Assembly: GCA_905221615.1 (NCBI GenBank)
Contig: CAJNDT010000966.1
Span: forward strand, 43,739-107,738
DNA from: Symbiodinium sp. CCMP2592
Taxonomy: Eukaryota > Sar > Dinophyceae > Suessiales > Symbiodiniaceae
Direction: 5' to 3'
DNA length: 64,000 nucleotides
Shown: one piece after another, positions 44,001 to 50,974 of the stretch
How positions within the stretch are numbered: position 1 is the stretch's first letter
Layout of the letters: each line of letters opens with the position of its first letter
Made by a program: the position numbers and the translations under genes
Notes under the pieces: generated by a model
Databases searched by the model: none
Told to the model about the DNA's origin: nothing
Seen by the model: the letters and a program-made list of their open reading frames with translations, nothing else

Positions 44001-45180
44001 AGTCTCAGGAGGTTTCGCATGTACCCTTAGCCCAGACCCCGGGAAAGATCTAGAAAGTAGATCCCCTAATTTGGGGCCCTATACTACTAAGGGTACTTTA
44101 TAGGAACCCCCATTAACGGATCTACTTTTTGGATCATCCCGAGGGTCTGGGAATCCACACTGCCTGTGGCTACTATGATTTGCCACGGGGCTCAGAGAGC
44201 CGGGCTTACCCTGAAAATCCAAGGACTCACATATTAAGGGATCCTTTAAAGGGGATCTATAAGGGCTCCTTTAAAGGGATCTGTAGGTTTAGGGATCTAA
44301 GGACTCAGATATTAAGGCTTTTGGGCCCAAAGACCATACTATTTAAGGCTTTTGGGCTATTTTGATCCCTGGGGATACCGGCCTTCATGACAATAATCTG
44401 GTTTTGGGGTACATTATAGTATACGTAGTCTGGGTAACTTTACAAGGACTAGAAAAAGGGAATAAGGGCACTATTGGGCATCTTAGTTTAAGGCTTCAGA
44501 GCTGTAGGGGTCTAGGGATTCAGGGTTTCAGAGCTCTAGGGGTAAACCCTAAACCCTAAACCCCTAAACCCTAAACCCCTAAACCCTAAGCCCCTAAACC
44601 CCTAAACCCTAAACCCCTAAACGCTAAACCCTAAGCCCCTAAACCCCTAAACCCTAAACCCTAAACCCTAAACCCCTAAACCCTAAGCCCTATAGGGGTT
44701 TAGGGACTTAAGGTTTCAGAGCTTTGGGTGTTTTTTACATGATTACGGGTTTGATGGGTTTAGGGATTTAAGGTTTCAGAGCTTTAAACTTTACCTAGAC
44801 CGTCTTGACCCCTAAAATTTGTCGGGTGCAAACAAATAACCTAGGTTTGGGATTGGGATGATCTGATAACCTGGGTTTCCCGAAAAAAACCCGGTTCTTA
44901 TAAATACCCTTGTTTTACCCTTAAGTCTCATACTTTGGTGCTACATAAGAAATCCAAACAATGCCCAAGTCCCCGGTGCACCTTCGATATGTGCATATGA
45001 CTTCGAGGTAGTGCATGTAAATCATGATGCCCCCAAGCCGAAGAGCACATAATGTACTCCCAAGATGAGAATGCCAGATCCAGGCCCCTTTTAACATCCA
45101 ACCCTGTAATTTCCAAGCCCCCAAACCCGACACCACGCAAGGCGCCGCTCTGGTCGTTCCAGCTTAAATCAAGCCAGGAA
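32007..45180 (-). CDS. Leucine-rich-repeat (RNI/NLR-type) protein in many tiny exons
   Basis: Minus-strand fragments spell the RNI-type LRR consensus (A-L-A-E-A-L-K-x-N-S-S-V-T-x-L-x-L-x-x-N-x-I-G-D-x-G-A-Q). Exons, 5' to 3': 45180-45137 (L-D-L-S-W-N-D-Q-S-G-A-L); 43081-43001 (A-V-A-R-A-L-Q-E-N-R-A-V-T-T-I); 41721-41651 (A-L-A-E-A-L-E-V-N-V-S-V); 39910-39847 (L-A-E-A-L-A-D-A-L-K-V-N-S-T); 38894-38831 (I-N-L-A-R-N-D-I-G-D-D-G-A-K); 37243-37157 (a full repeat); 34921-34871 (E-A-L-A-G-A-I-A-I-N-S-S-I-V-K); 33578-33534 (V-D-L-S-F-N-S-R-I-G-E-V-G-A-Q); 32045-32007 (K-A-L-E-E-V-R-Q-A-N-S-S-V). The last four (87, 51, 45 and 39 nt) are multiples of three and join in phase 0. The 39847/38894 junction and a further piece near 40.64 kb (I-A-N-S-S-V-T) are unresolved, and the gene probably continues on both sides. 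Introns are 1-2 kb and hold several inverted-repeat elements each. Such repeats usually bind proteins; no other domain is seen. Confidence 0.65.
32077..32172. repeat. F8 element
   Basis: ATCATGGGGAACTAAAGGTT to GCTCGACTACTAGGA, with TTATATAGGGATTATCTAGG inside; closely matches 9527-9638, which is part of intron 1 of paralogue B. Confidence 0.7.
32766..32870. repeat. F1 inverted-repeat element
   Basis: TACGGTTGATAGTATAAATC to GATTTATATCATCAACCGTA, 105 bp. Confidence 0.85.
32945..33060. repeat. F4 inverted-repeat element
   Basis: CTAGGATGCCCAGGAACCTA to TGCTGGGCATCCTAG. Confidence 0.85.
34241..34455. repeat. F6 element split by a CCTTTAAAGG module
   Basis: An F6 copy runs to CGGAAACTC (34344), is interrupted by CCCTAAA words and two GATCCCTTT-AAGGAACCC modules, and then a second F6 end TTTTCGGAAGCTCCCACATG appears at 34436-34455. 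Confidence 0.65.
34645..34754. repeat. F6 inverted-repeat element
   Basis: GAGTTTCCGAAAATTTGGGG to TATTTTCGGAAACCCCCATG, with a TATGAGGATCCTAGCATTTC middle. Confidence 0.75.
35515..35615. repeat. F1 inverted-repeat element
   Basis: ACGGTTGATGATGTAAATCC to GGTTTACATCATCAACAG. The arms extend through CATGACCCATAATAAGGAAT, so nearly the whole element is one hairpin. Confidence 0.8.
35681..35868. repeat. F1 element with nested module
   Basis: CGGTTGATGATATAAATCCT, then repeated GGTTCCTTTAAAGGGACCTA units, then the normal F1 second half ending ACATCATCAACCG. Confidence 0.7.
37033..37133. repeat. F7 inverted-repeat element
   Basis: GGGCGGTTGTCAAAATTATG to CCTAATTTTGACGACCACCC, lying about 25 bp from the exon at 37157-37243. 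Confidence 0.8.
37641..37759. repeat. F6 inverted-repeat element
   Basis: ACATATGGGAGTTTCCGGAA to TTCGGAAACTCCCATATG; CCTTATAATAAGGATCC inside. Confidence 0.8.
38367..38440. repeat. F20 repeat
   Basis: CCCCCAAAAGTTATCTGAAATATGGCCC...TTATTCTACACACTTTTGGGG, same order as 23676. Confidence 0.6.
38542..38654. repeat. F2 inverted-repeat element
   Basis: TACTTAAAGGATCATGGGAC to AGTCCCTGATCCTCCAAGTA. Confidence 0.75.
38666..38766. repeat. Long inverted repeat (single copy)
   Basis: GCGCCTTCGTTCATGTTCGG and ACATGAACCAAGGCG form arms around GAATTCCTATCTAG/CTAGATAGGAATTC; CCTTAA and TTAAGG extend them. Begins just after an F2 copy. Confidence 0.7.
39161..39267. repeat. F1 inverted-repeat element
   Basis: TACGGTTGATGATATAAATC to GATTTATATCATCAACCGTA, perfectly inverted outer 20 bp. 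Confidence 0.85.
40807..40918. repeat. F1 inverted-repeat element
   Basis: TACGGTTGATGACATAAATT to GATTTATATCATCAACCGTA, with an extra CATAATT unit in the middle. Confidence 0.85.
41165..41470. repeat. Degenerate CCCTAAA block
   Basis: About 300 bp of CCCTAAACCC, CCCCAAACCCC and CCCTAACCCC variants inside an LRR-gene intron. Confidence 0.8.
41763..41935. repeat. Degenerate TTTAGGG block, opposite strand to 41165-41470
   Basis: TTTAGGG-type words immediately upstream (minus strand) of the LRR exon at 41651-41721. Together with 41165-41470 the exon is flanked by head-on telomere-like blocks. Confidence 0.75.
42447..42569. repeat. F2 inverted-repeat element
   Basis: TACTTGGAGGGGCAGGGGAC to GTCCCCTGGCCCTCAAGTA. 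Confidence 0.8.
42894..42983. repeat. F1 inverted-repeat element, shortened
   Basis: TACGGTTGATGGTATAAATC to GATTTCTATCATCAACCG, 90 bp. It ends within 20 bp of the LRR exon at 43001-43081. Confidence 0.8.
43371..43474. repeat. F1 inverted-repeat element
   Basis: TAGGGTTGATGATATAAATC to GATTTATACCATCAACCGTA, with CCCATAATAAGGAATAT/ATATTCCTTATTATGGG extending the arms. Confidence 0.85.
44038..44147. repeat. F18 inverted-repeat element (single copy)
   Basis: CCCGGGAAAGATCTAGAAAGTAGATCC and GGATCTACTTTTTGGATCATCCCGAGG with TATACTACTAAGGGTAC centre. Confidence 0.55.
44302..44374. repeat. F17 repeat, pairs with 21828-21900
   Basis: GACTCAGATATTAAGGCTTT... nearly identical to the other copy; both are preceded by CTTTAAAGGGATCT modules. 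Confidence 0.75.
44543..44700. repeat. CCCTAAA array
   Basis: The longest regular CCCTAAA/CCCCTAAA run in the window, about 20 units. Confidence 0.85.
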
Positions 45181-45261
45181 CTGACGTCGATCGAGTCATG
45201 GGAAGGCTCTGTTTCATGACATGTACCGAGCCCTGGCTGTAGGATATATATATCAAGGCGT

Positions 45262-45489
45262 TTAGATGTCTCGACAAGCATCCATAGTTTTTGAACGAGC
45301 CCGAAATCCCAAATGGCCTGCATCAGGGTTTCGGCGGTTCTCTATGTAGATACGAGGTTCTTTGTTGGGCCTTTGAATCGGAAAGTATGTAAGGTAGCAC
45401 TCTTGGGTCTTTACCAACGGGCCGGCTAGTCCCGACCAGTGTATATAATCTAGTACAAAGAACGGTGCAGCTGCCGTGCTGGCGGCCAT
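45262..45489 (-). CDS. Possible first exon of a minus-strand gene
   Basis: An ATG in good context (AAGCC|ATGG) opens 75 codons (M-A-A-S-T-A-A-A-P-F-F-V-L-D-Y-I-H-W). It stands head to head with the plus-strand gene that begins near 45760. It may be the 5' end of the LRR gene, since the first LRR fragment lies 80 bp further on in another frame, but the joining splice is not certain. No family recognised. Confidence 0.35.
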   Translation of the reverse strand: MAASTAAAPFFVLDYIHWSGLAGPLVKTQECYLTYFPIQRPNKEPRIYIENRRNPDAGHLGFRARSKTMDACRDI

Positions 45490-45759
45490 GGCTTCTTTTC
45501 CGCCGATCGCATGAAAGTTCGGAACTCATCTTATGAGGTTCAGCACTGATTCAGCAAGCGAGCTGTGTGCTTACAGGGTGTGTGTGGGTGTGTGTGTGCG
45601 AGTGTATACTATGTGTGTTGTGTGATTGAGAAGTATATGCTGGAGCGCATGGGTGTGTATGTGTGTGTGCGCAGCTTGCATCCAACTAAACCGTGATTTT
45701 GCACCTCCTTCTCAAAACCGAAGACAGGGGGACAGCTAGATTTATTGTATAGGATTTTT
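45490..45759. promoter_or_regulatory. Intergenic spacer between divergent genes
   Basis: About 270 bp with a (GT)n tract (45575-45680) between a possible minus-strand start and the plus-strand exon. It could act as a shared promoter region. I see no specific motif. Confidence 0.3.
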
Positions 45760-46111
45760 ATGGATCCCAACCTCATGCCGTCGACTTGTTCGATCGATGG
45801 CCTCGGAAAGGAATGGGAGGCGATCCCTGATATCCGCAACAGCTTGCGTGAGGGCAAGCCACTCATCCACGAGGTCAGTGAGAAGCAGGTGGACATCAAG
45901 CTGCCGAGCAAGTTCAAACTGCTGATCAAGCCCATCCTGGTCAGGATGCATGCAGCTGACAAGAAGATGCCCGGAGTGGATCCTCTCCGAGCAGAGATCA
46001 AGACAGTGCTTGATCTCACGAAGCGGTTGTCTAATGAGGAGAGCGAGATCGATAAGTATACTTGGCTTATCCGCAAGCAGCTCACCTTTATCAAGGCAAA
46101 GTGCCGCCGCC
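45760..46111 (+). CDS. Exon of the acidic/K-A-rich gene, unknown
   Basis: Frame from ATG 45760 (M-D-P-N-L-M-P-S-T-C) through helix-rich sequence (L-P-S-K-F-K-L-L-I-K-P-I-L, D-P-L-R-A-E-I-K-T-V-L-D-L). The ORF runs to a stop at 46146, but a GTATCC donor after C-R-R-R-E gives a likely exon end at about 46111. An alternative is that the exon begins at 45752 after a TATAG acceptor. I take it as part of the gene finishing at 48903, on strand and spacing. Confidence 0.45.
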
Positions 46112-46474
46112 GGGAAGTATCCACCGTGCCCTGTCTCATCATATAAGCATCACGAGCATCGTGAGTGGTAGTGCCACATATGAAGCATTAAAAAGATGCT
46201 AAATAGACCAAAAGCCCAGCAGGATGCAGACTTCCAAGAGTTGTGCTTGACTTTGGACCCCAGCCTGCAGGACTGACTTTACAACTTTCCTGAGTTGCAG
46301 TGCTCCTCAACATTTGACCAAGAAACCGCAACCCTTCGGAGGAAGTGGTCGACGCTGTGAACGCCAACCGGGCGAGACGGAAGGCTGCTTCCGCCGGCAG
46401 TCGCGAGGACAGACGAGAAATGAGCAGAAGGTTTTTCATTTGCATGGCGCAGGATATAATCATTATGTAGATAT

Positions 46475-47059
46475 ATGCAGCAGGCCGTGGACGAGGATGA
46501 AGATGCTTACGATGATGACGGCGACTCTGACGAGGCCTCGGAAGAGGCTGCTCCAGAGGGCCCCTCGTCCAGTGCGGGCGCGGGTGGCGATGCAGGAGCC
46601 GAGGAAGACGTGAATGCAGCAGCTGGTGGTGTTGGCCCTGTTGACTGCGATGATCTTCATGATTTGCTGAATGAGCTGAATGATATCCACAGCCCCGCAA
46701 GGTCTGCTTTGGTACCCCATGCTGAGCAGCCAAGTGAGGACCCGATATTTCCCAGTCATCCGATTATCATCGATGATGGTGATGAATCTGCCGTGGCGCC
46801 TCCGACGGAGTGCAGCCACGACAGTGGGCGGGCTTTGGAGATGCCTGCTGAGGCAGCTGCTGAGGTCGCAGCAGAGCCTGCGGCTGTGGGGTCCACCGCT
46901 GAGCATGAAGTTCGAGCCGATGTTGTGGATGGGTCCAATGGAGGCTCCACGGAGCCGGGATCCACCGCGGAAGTGGAAGCTTCCGCTGGGAGTGCGGAGG
47001 TGAAGCCAGGTTGGAAGGTCACTTTCAAGCCCCTGGCCACCCCAACCCGCAACAGTTAA
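46475..47059 (+). CDS. Acidic low-complexity exon
   Basis: 194 codons rich in Asp, Glu and Ala: D-E-D-E-D-A-Y-D-D-D-G-D-S-D-E at the start, E-M-P-A-E-A-A-A-E-V-A-A-E-P-A later. A patch of H-P-I-I-I-D-D-G-D-E resembles a SUMO-interaction motif, though this is only suggestive. GT dinucleotides near the end (K-P-G-W-K) may be the true donor, so the TAA at 47059 may not be used. Confidence 0.45.
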   Translation: MQQAVDEDEDAYDDDGDSDEASEEAAPEGPSSSAGAGGDAGAEEDVNAAAGGVGPVDCDDLHDLLNELNDIHSPARSALVPHAEQPSEDPIFPSHPIIIDDGDESAVAPPTECSHDSGRALEMPAEAAAEVAAEPAAVGSTAEHEVRADVVDGSNGGSTEPGSTAEVEASAGSAEVKPGWKVTFKPLATPTRNS

Positions 47060-47271
47060 TGTCTCAGTTGCTTCTGTAATATGCACACATGTCATGGCCA
47101 GCATCGAAATTCGGAGACTTGATTAAGTTCATGGTTGAGGTGCATCCGAGAGAGCCCTCAAGGTCGCGAGATTGGCTGAGTTGAGGCGTCGCATCGAGCA
47201 GTACCTGCCTTGGCTCGTTTGTTACGGTGTGTGTGTGCACGGGTGCGGTAGTCTTAAATCTAGATCGAGCT

Positions 47272-47407
47272 GTTTCGCGCGGCATTCTTTGCTCAGGCTG
47301 AAGGAGAAAAAGCAAGTGGTGGGCCCTGTTGGTTCCGCTTCAAATGAAGGCCCTGTTGATTCCGCTTCAAATGAAGGACCCCGGGTAAAAGTGGAGATTG
47401 AGATCTG
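47272..47407 (+). CDS. Short exon with a duplicated 27-bp coding unit
   Basis: L-R-L-K-E-K-K-Q-V-V, followed by two direct copies of G-P-V-[G/D]-S-A-S-N-E and then G-P-R-V-K-V-E-I-E. The unit is repeated in tandem at the DNA level with one base difference. It sits between the acidic exon and the next block on the same strand. Boundaries are approximate. Confidence 0.35.
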
Positions 47408-47462
47408 ATTTTGGAATGCAATCACCCTGTGTGCGTTTTTGTGTTAAGCTTTCCAAACTGCC

Positions 47463-47799
47463 AGGACCTTCCGAGGTTTCGGCGAGCATCAAGAACATGC
47501 CTGGATCTCTGGGACCTGTGCTTGATAATCAAGAGACCCTCCCCCACGACATCTTCGACGTCGAGACCCCGCCACCCTCAGAGCCTCCCTCAAGCAAGCG
47601 CAAGGAGAGCGAGCCCAGTGCTGCTGAGCTTCGGGAGGACTACCAGCTAAGGCAGTGCAAAACCAAGAAGATGAAGCCCCGCCCTGGATCCACCACGGAT
47701 GCCCGACTTCCTTACAATCCATACTCGCCAGAAGTCTTGGATAACACTGCGAAAGGGTCTGAGGATCCTTTCACCCCAGATGAGAAGGCTCCAGTGTTT
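47463..47799 (+). CDS. Exon of the acidic/K-A-rich gene
   Basis: Within the frame 47398-47823. Reads P-S-E-V-S-A-S-I-K-N-M-P-G-S-L-G-P and S-E-P-P-S-S-K-R-K-E-S-E. The downstream exon starts in phase 0 at 47854, so a donor at 47794 or 47800 (both GT, phase 0) is more likely than the TAA at 47821. Pro/Ser/Lys-rich and probably disordered. Confidence 0.45.
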
Positions 47800-47853
47800 G
47801 TCTATACATGTGGTAATTTTTAAGATAGATAACATTGATTTCAACTGGGGCAG

Positions 47854-48903
47854 GTTGCCGCGTCCGATATTGGCCGTGTGGATCAGTTGGCTGTGCGTGC
47901 CAAGATCAAGGCACAGACTAAGCGTGGAAAGAAGAAGGGTGATGATGAGGAGAATGACATGGAGATGTGTGACACTGACAACAACGAGAAGAACGCACCG
48001 CCCGAGAATGACGATAAGAAGTGTGGCACTGACAACAAGAAGAAGGCAGCACCCAAGAATGACGCTAAGAAGTGTGGCACTGACAACAAGAAGAAGAAGA
48101 GCGCAGAAGCTGAGTGGGAGACTGGTGCTGACGGGGGAGGTTACAGCGCCGGAGAGTGGGATCACTGGCTCCAGTACGGCTATGGCTATGATGAGGGTGA
48201 TCAGTGGGATGAAGATGGTCATTGGGATGGTGATCAGTGGGTTGCGTCCTACGAGAACGAAGAGCCTGCCGTTGTCCCCAAGACCCGCTTGCCGAAGAAA
48301 ACGAAGCCGGACAGTGTAGCGACGAGCAAGAAGCGCAAAGCTGAGGGCTCGCCTGAGGAAGATGAGCCGGAGCCTTCGAAGAAGGCAGCTCGCCCAAAGG
48401 CCGGCCCAAAGGCCAAAGCGAAAGCCAAGGCATCCCCCAAGGCGAAAGGCAAGGCGAAAGCAAAAGCTTCCGCCAAGAAGGGTGCCAAGAGCTCTGCAAA
48501 GGACACTGAGCCCGAGCCGGAGAATGATGGTCCTGATGGCACAGACGACGAGGAGGGGAAGCCCGTGATTTTCGCAAGACGGTACAGGCCGGGGTCACAG
48601 AAGATGGCCATGGCCAAGTTCGATGCTATCCGCGATGCCTTCTTGAAGATCGTGCGCCCGCGGCTCAAGACCACTTGCCCAAGCTCGTTCGAGGAGATGC
48701 GGAATTCGTTTTGTGATGTTCCAAAACCAATTGTTATGTATATCATCTACAAGTGCACCCCAACCTTGACAACCCCCCTGGAGGATCCCTTTTGGACCCA
48801 CTGCGTGCAAGAGTTCAAGGAATGGACGATCGATTCTGAGACGGTGCCGGCAGCATGTGAGACTGCTGCAGAGAGCTTTATCAAAAAGATCGCGAAGAAG
48901 TGA
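47854..48903 (+). CDS. K/A-rich C-terminal exon with F-A-R-R domain, dinoflagellate family
   Basis: Starts after GGGGCAG|GTTGCC and runs to TGA at 48903. Order: a tandem D-N-K-K-K unit (three copies of K-K-C-G-T-D-N or similar, residues about 40-85), an aromatic-acidic stretch (W-D-H-W-L-Q-Y-G-Y-G-Y-D), a nuclear-signal-like K-K-R-K and K-A-K-A-K repeats (about 160-220), then a conserved-looking end: F-A-R-R-Y-R-P...F-D-A-I-R-D-A-F...F-W-T-H-C-V-Q-E-F. From memory I associate that last block with high-copy unnamed dinoflagellate proteins; this needs a search. The basic tail suggests a nuclear, nucleic-acid-binding protein. Function unknown. Confidence 0.6.
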   Translation, partial: VAASDIGRVDQLAVRAKIKAQTKRGKKKGDDEENDMEMCDTDNNEKNAPPENDDKKCGTDNKKKAAPKNDAKKCGTDNKKKKSAEAEWETGADGGGYSAGEWDHWLQYGYGYDEGDQWDEDGHWDGDQWVASYENEEPAVVPKTRLPKKTKPDSVATSKKRKAEGSPEEDEPEPSKKAARPKAGPKAKAKAKASPKAKGKAKAKASAKKGAKSSAKDTEPEPENDGPDGTDDEEGKPVIFARRYRPGSQKMAMAKFDAIRDAFLKIVRPRLKTTCPSSFEEMRNSFCDVPKPIVMYIIYKCTPTLTTPLEDPFWTHCVQEFKEWTIDSETVPAACETAAESFIKKIAKK

Positions 48904-50974
48904 TCTGCTGCATAGCAGTGGTCGCAAGAAGTGTGATTTGTGCTGCAGTGCATGGAGCGTCTTCAGTCTAGTTTGTGTGCCTTGTTGGGGTGCTCGCTGC
49001 CTCAGCTGAGCGGGGAACAAGGCCACCCGCTGAGGATGCTTCTATGCTTAGGCTGCAGCTTTCTGCTGCTCGTGCATTACCAGCAAGCCAGCATCTGCAA
49101 TCCAGATATGTTGCTTATGAGCGGACATACATGCTCTTCTGCACCTCTTGATCAGATCTCGGCTTGTTGTCGACACGCTGTGGCTGTGCCATAAGAAGCA
49201 CCGGAGCTTTCGATCGCACGGGAGGGCATCCCGAAAAGGTCTGTGCAACAATCATTCAGGTTCACTATAATACTGGCTTGTGCTTGGGTTGGGTCACATA
49301 GAATCGGGAGGATCCTTGAGGTGGTTGGGGCTTTTACACTTGGGTGAACCTAGCTTCTATATTAATTAGTCGTATGGCACTCTATATATAGTTTCGGGCT
49401 TTACTTCAGCTTGCCTGATGTTTCTCATCCAGGACACGTAATTGTGGCTGTATGATCTAAGTGCCACCAAGTATGTCATACTTAAGTAGCTTGACTAAAT
49501 TTAGCTAATTTCAGGATATAGCCTTGGAATCCCTCTAAACTTACAAAGGCTTATAAGGGGATACCCTCTGGCCGAAAGCCCACTTTAGACCTCATCCTCC
49601 GTGCCGAGGCCAAACGCTTCAAGAGAGACATCTGGAAGATTCGCGTGGAGCACCTGTCGAAGAAGCGTGCTGCCAGACATGTTTCGGGATGTTCAAAGGC
49701 TTGCGCAAATTGCTTTAGCAGAGTGTTTGCATCGGGGCCAATTCCTGAATTCCTGAATGCAGCACTGCATCCACAATCATTCCGGCCTCAGCAATTTCGA
49801 AGTGTCCACCGCTCGATCCTCTGTGGCACATACCATGTTGAATCTGGATGCTCTGGTCTGGAGACTTTCGAAGCTCCGGGCACCCAAGGAGATTGCAGAA
49901 TTGTTGACTGCATACCAATCGGGAAGTTAGCTGGGGCTTTGCTAGGATGGTCGGGTCTTGCTTTAGATTAGCAAAAGCAGGCTTCTGCAGGCTTGAAACT
50001 CTCAGGGTGAGAAGCATTATATAGGGTAATTGTGGGTTTGGGTTTGGGGGTATTTGTTGGCTGTACATGTTCGAAAAAGAAGCTCAAATCCGATGGCTTT
50101 TCAAGCCCAGCACCCGGAACCTAATAAACCCTAAACCCCAAGCCTCTTATCAACCTTCAACTAAAATAGGGTTGTTTGGTTAGGAGTTGGGAGCGGATCG
50201 AGGGTTTAGGTGTGGAAGGTTCGGGGCCAGGTTCCTTATTGTGGCTTAAGAAGATCAGTAACGTGTGTAATATACATACAGAGCCAGTGTAGCAAGGTAG
50301 CTCAATACATGATGCATAGTAACACCATGCAATCATGCATGTTTTGTCTATACATGTATGTGTGCATGGTCTGTATGTACACATGCACACATGGACGAGC
50401 GAGCATACAGTCAATATGATCGCATCGATTCCGTGGGCATATTCTATCTGGTCTTTATGTGTGAACCCCAAACAGCCACAAAACAGAAGCACTTTGAAAC
50501 ACCTGCCAGGATCGTCACATCTATCTACACACCATCATATGGTTTTCACAGACAGGGACACTGGGGAACAAAGTCGGGTGTGGGGAACACATCATGTGAC
50601 TTTGCTCCCTCCTCCGCTCTCCCTGTTTCTGCTATATATATATATATATATATAATGTGTATCTATATATATATATATATATGTACGATGCATATAACAT
50701 GTGTTAGTATACTAACACATGTTATATGCATCGGTATAGTATGTATATTACACATATTGCATGATACCTGCTTTCGTGTGAAACCCCTTTTTGTATACAT
50801 GAATCTACATACCCTTACTCCAAAAATTGTGGCAAGAACAACCCTGGCCCAGGAGTTCGTTCTGTGCCTCTTGCTCCTCATCTTCACACGTGACGAAGAC
50901 GAGTTCCTTCAGGCAGGTTTATATCGTTCCGTTGGAAATCTGGTGTTCGGTGAGTTCTGTGATCTTATAAGGAC
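48904..50974. other. Spacer between the F-A-R-R and F-A-G genes
   Basis: Low in repeats. Contains a plus frame at 49645-49971 (108 codons, no motif), one CCCTAAA word near 50117, a (TA)n block and a 46-bp palindrome (50687-50732). Further exons may be hidden here, since comparable genes have long upstream regions. Confidence 0.4.
50687..50732. repeat. 46-bp perfect palindrome
   Basis: Arms GATGCATATAACATGTGTTA... fold back on themselves around GTATAC with no mismatch. Next to an (AT)n block, 243 bp upstream of the F-A-G gene start. Confidence 0.85.

Noticed and set aside
46188..46733. Minus-strand frames of 180-210 codons across 46.2-47.1 kb
   Set aside because: They are antisense shadows of the acidic plus-strand exon, with typical His/Ser/Arg-rich composition.
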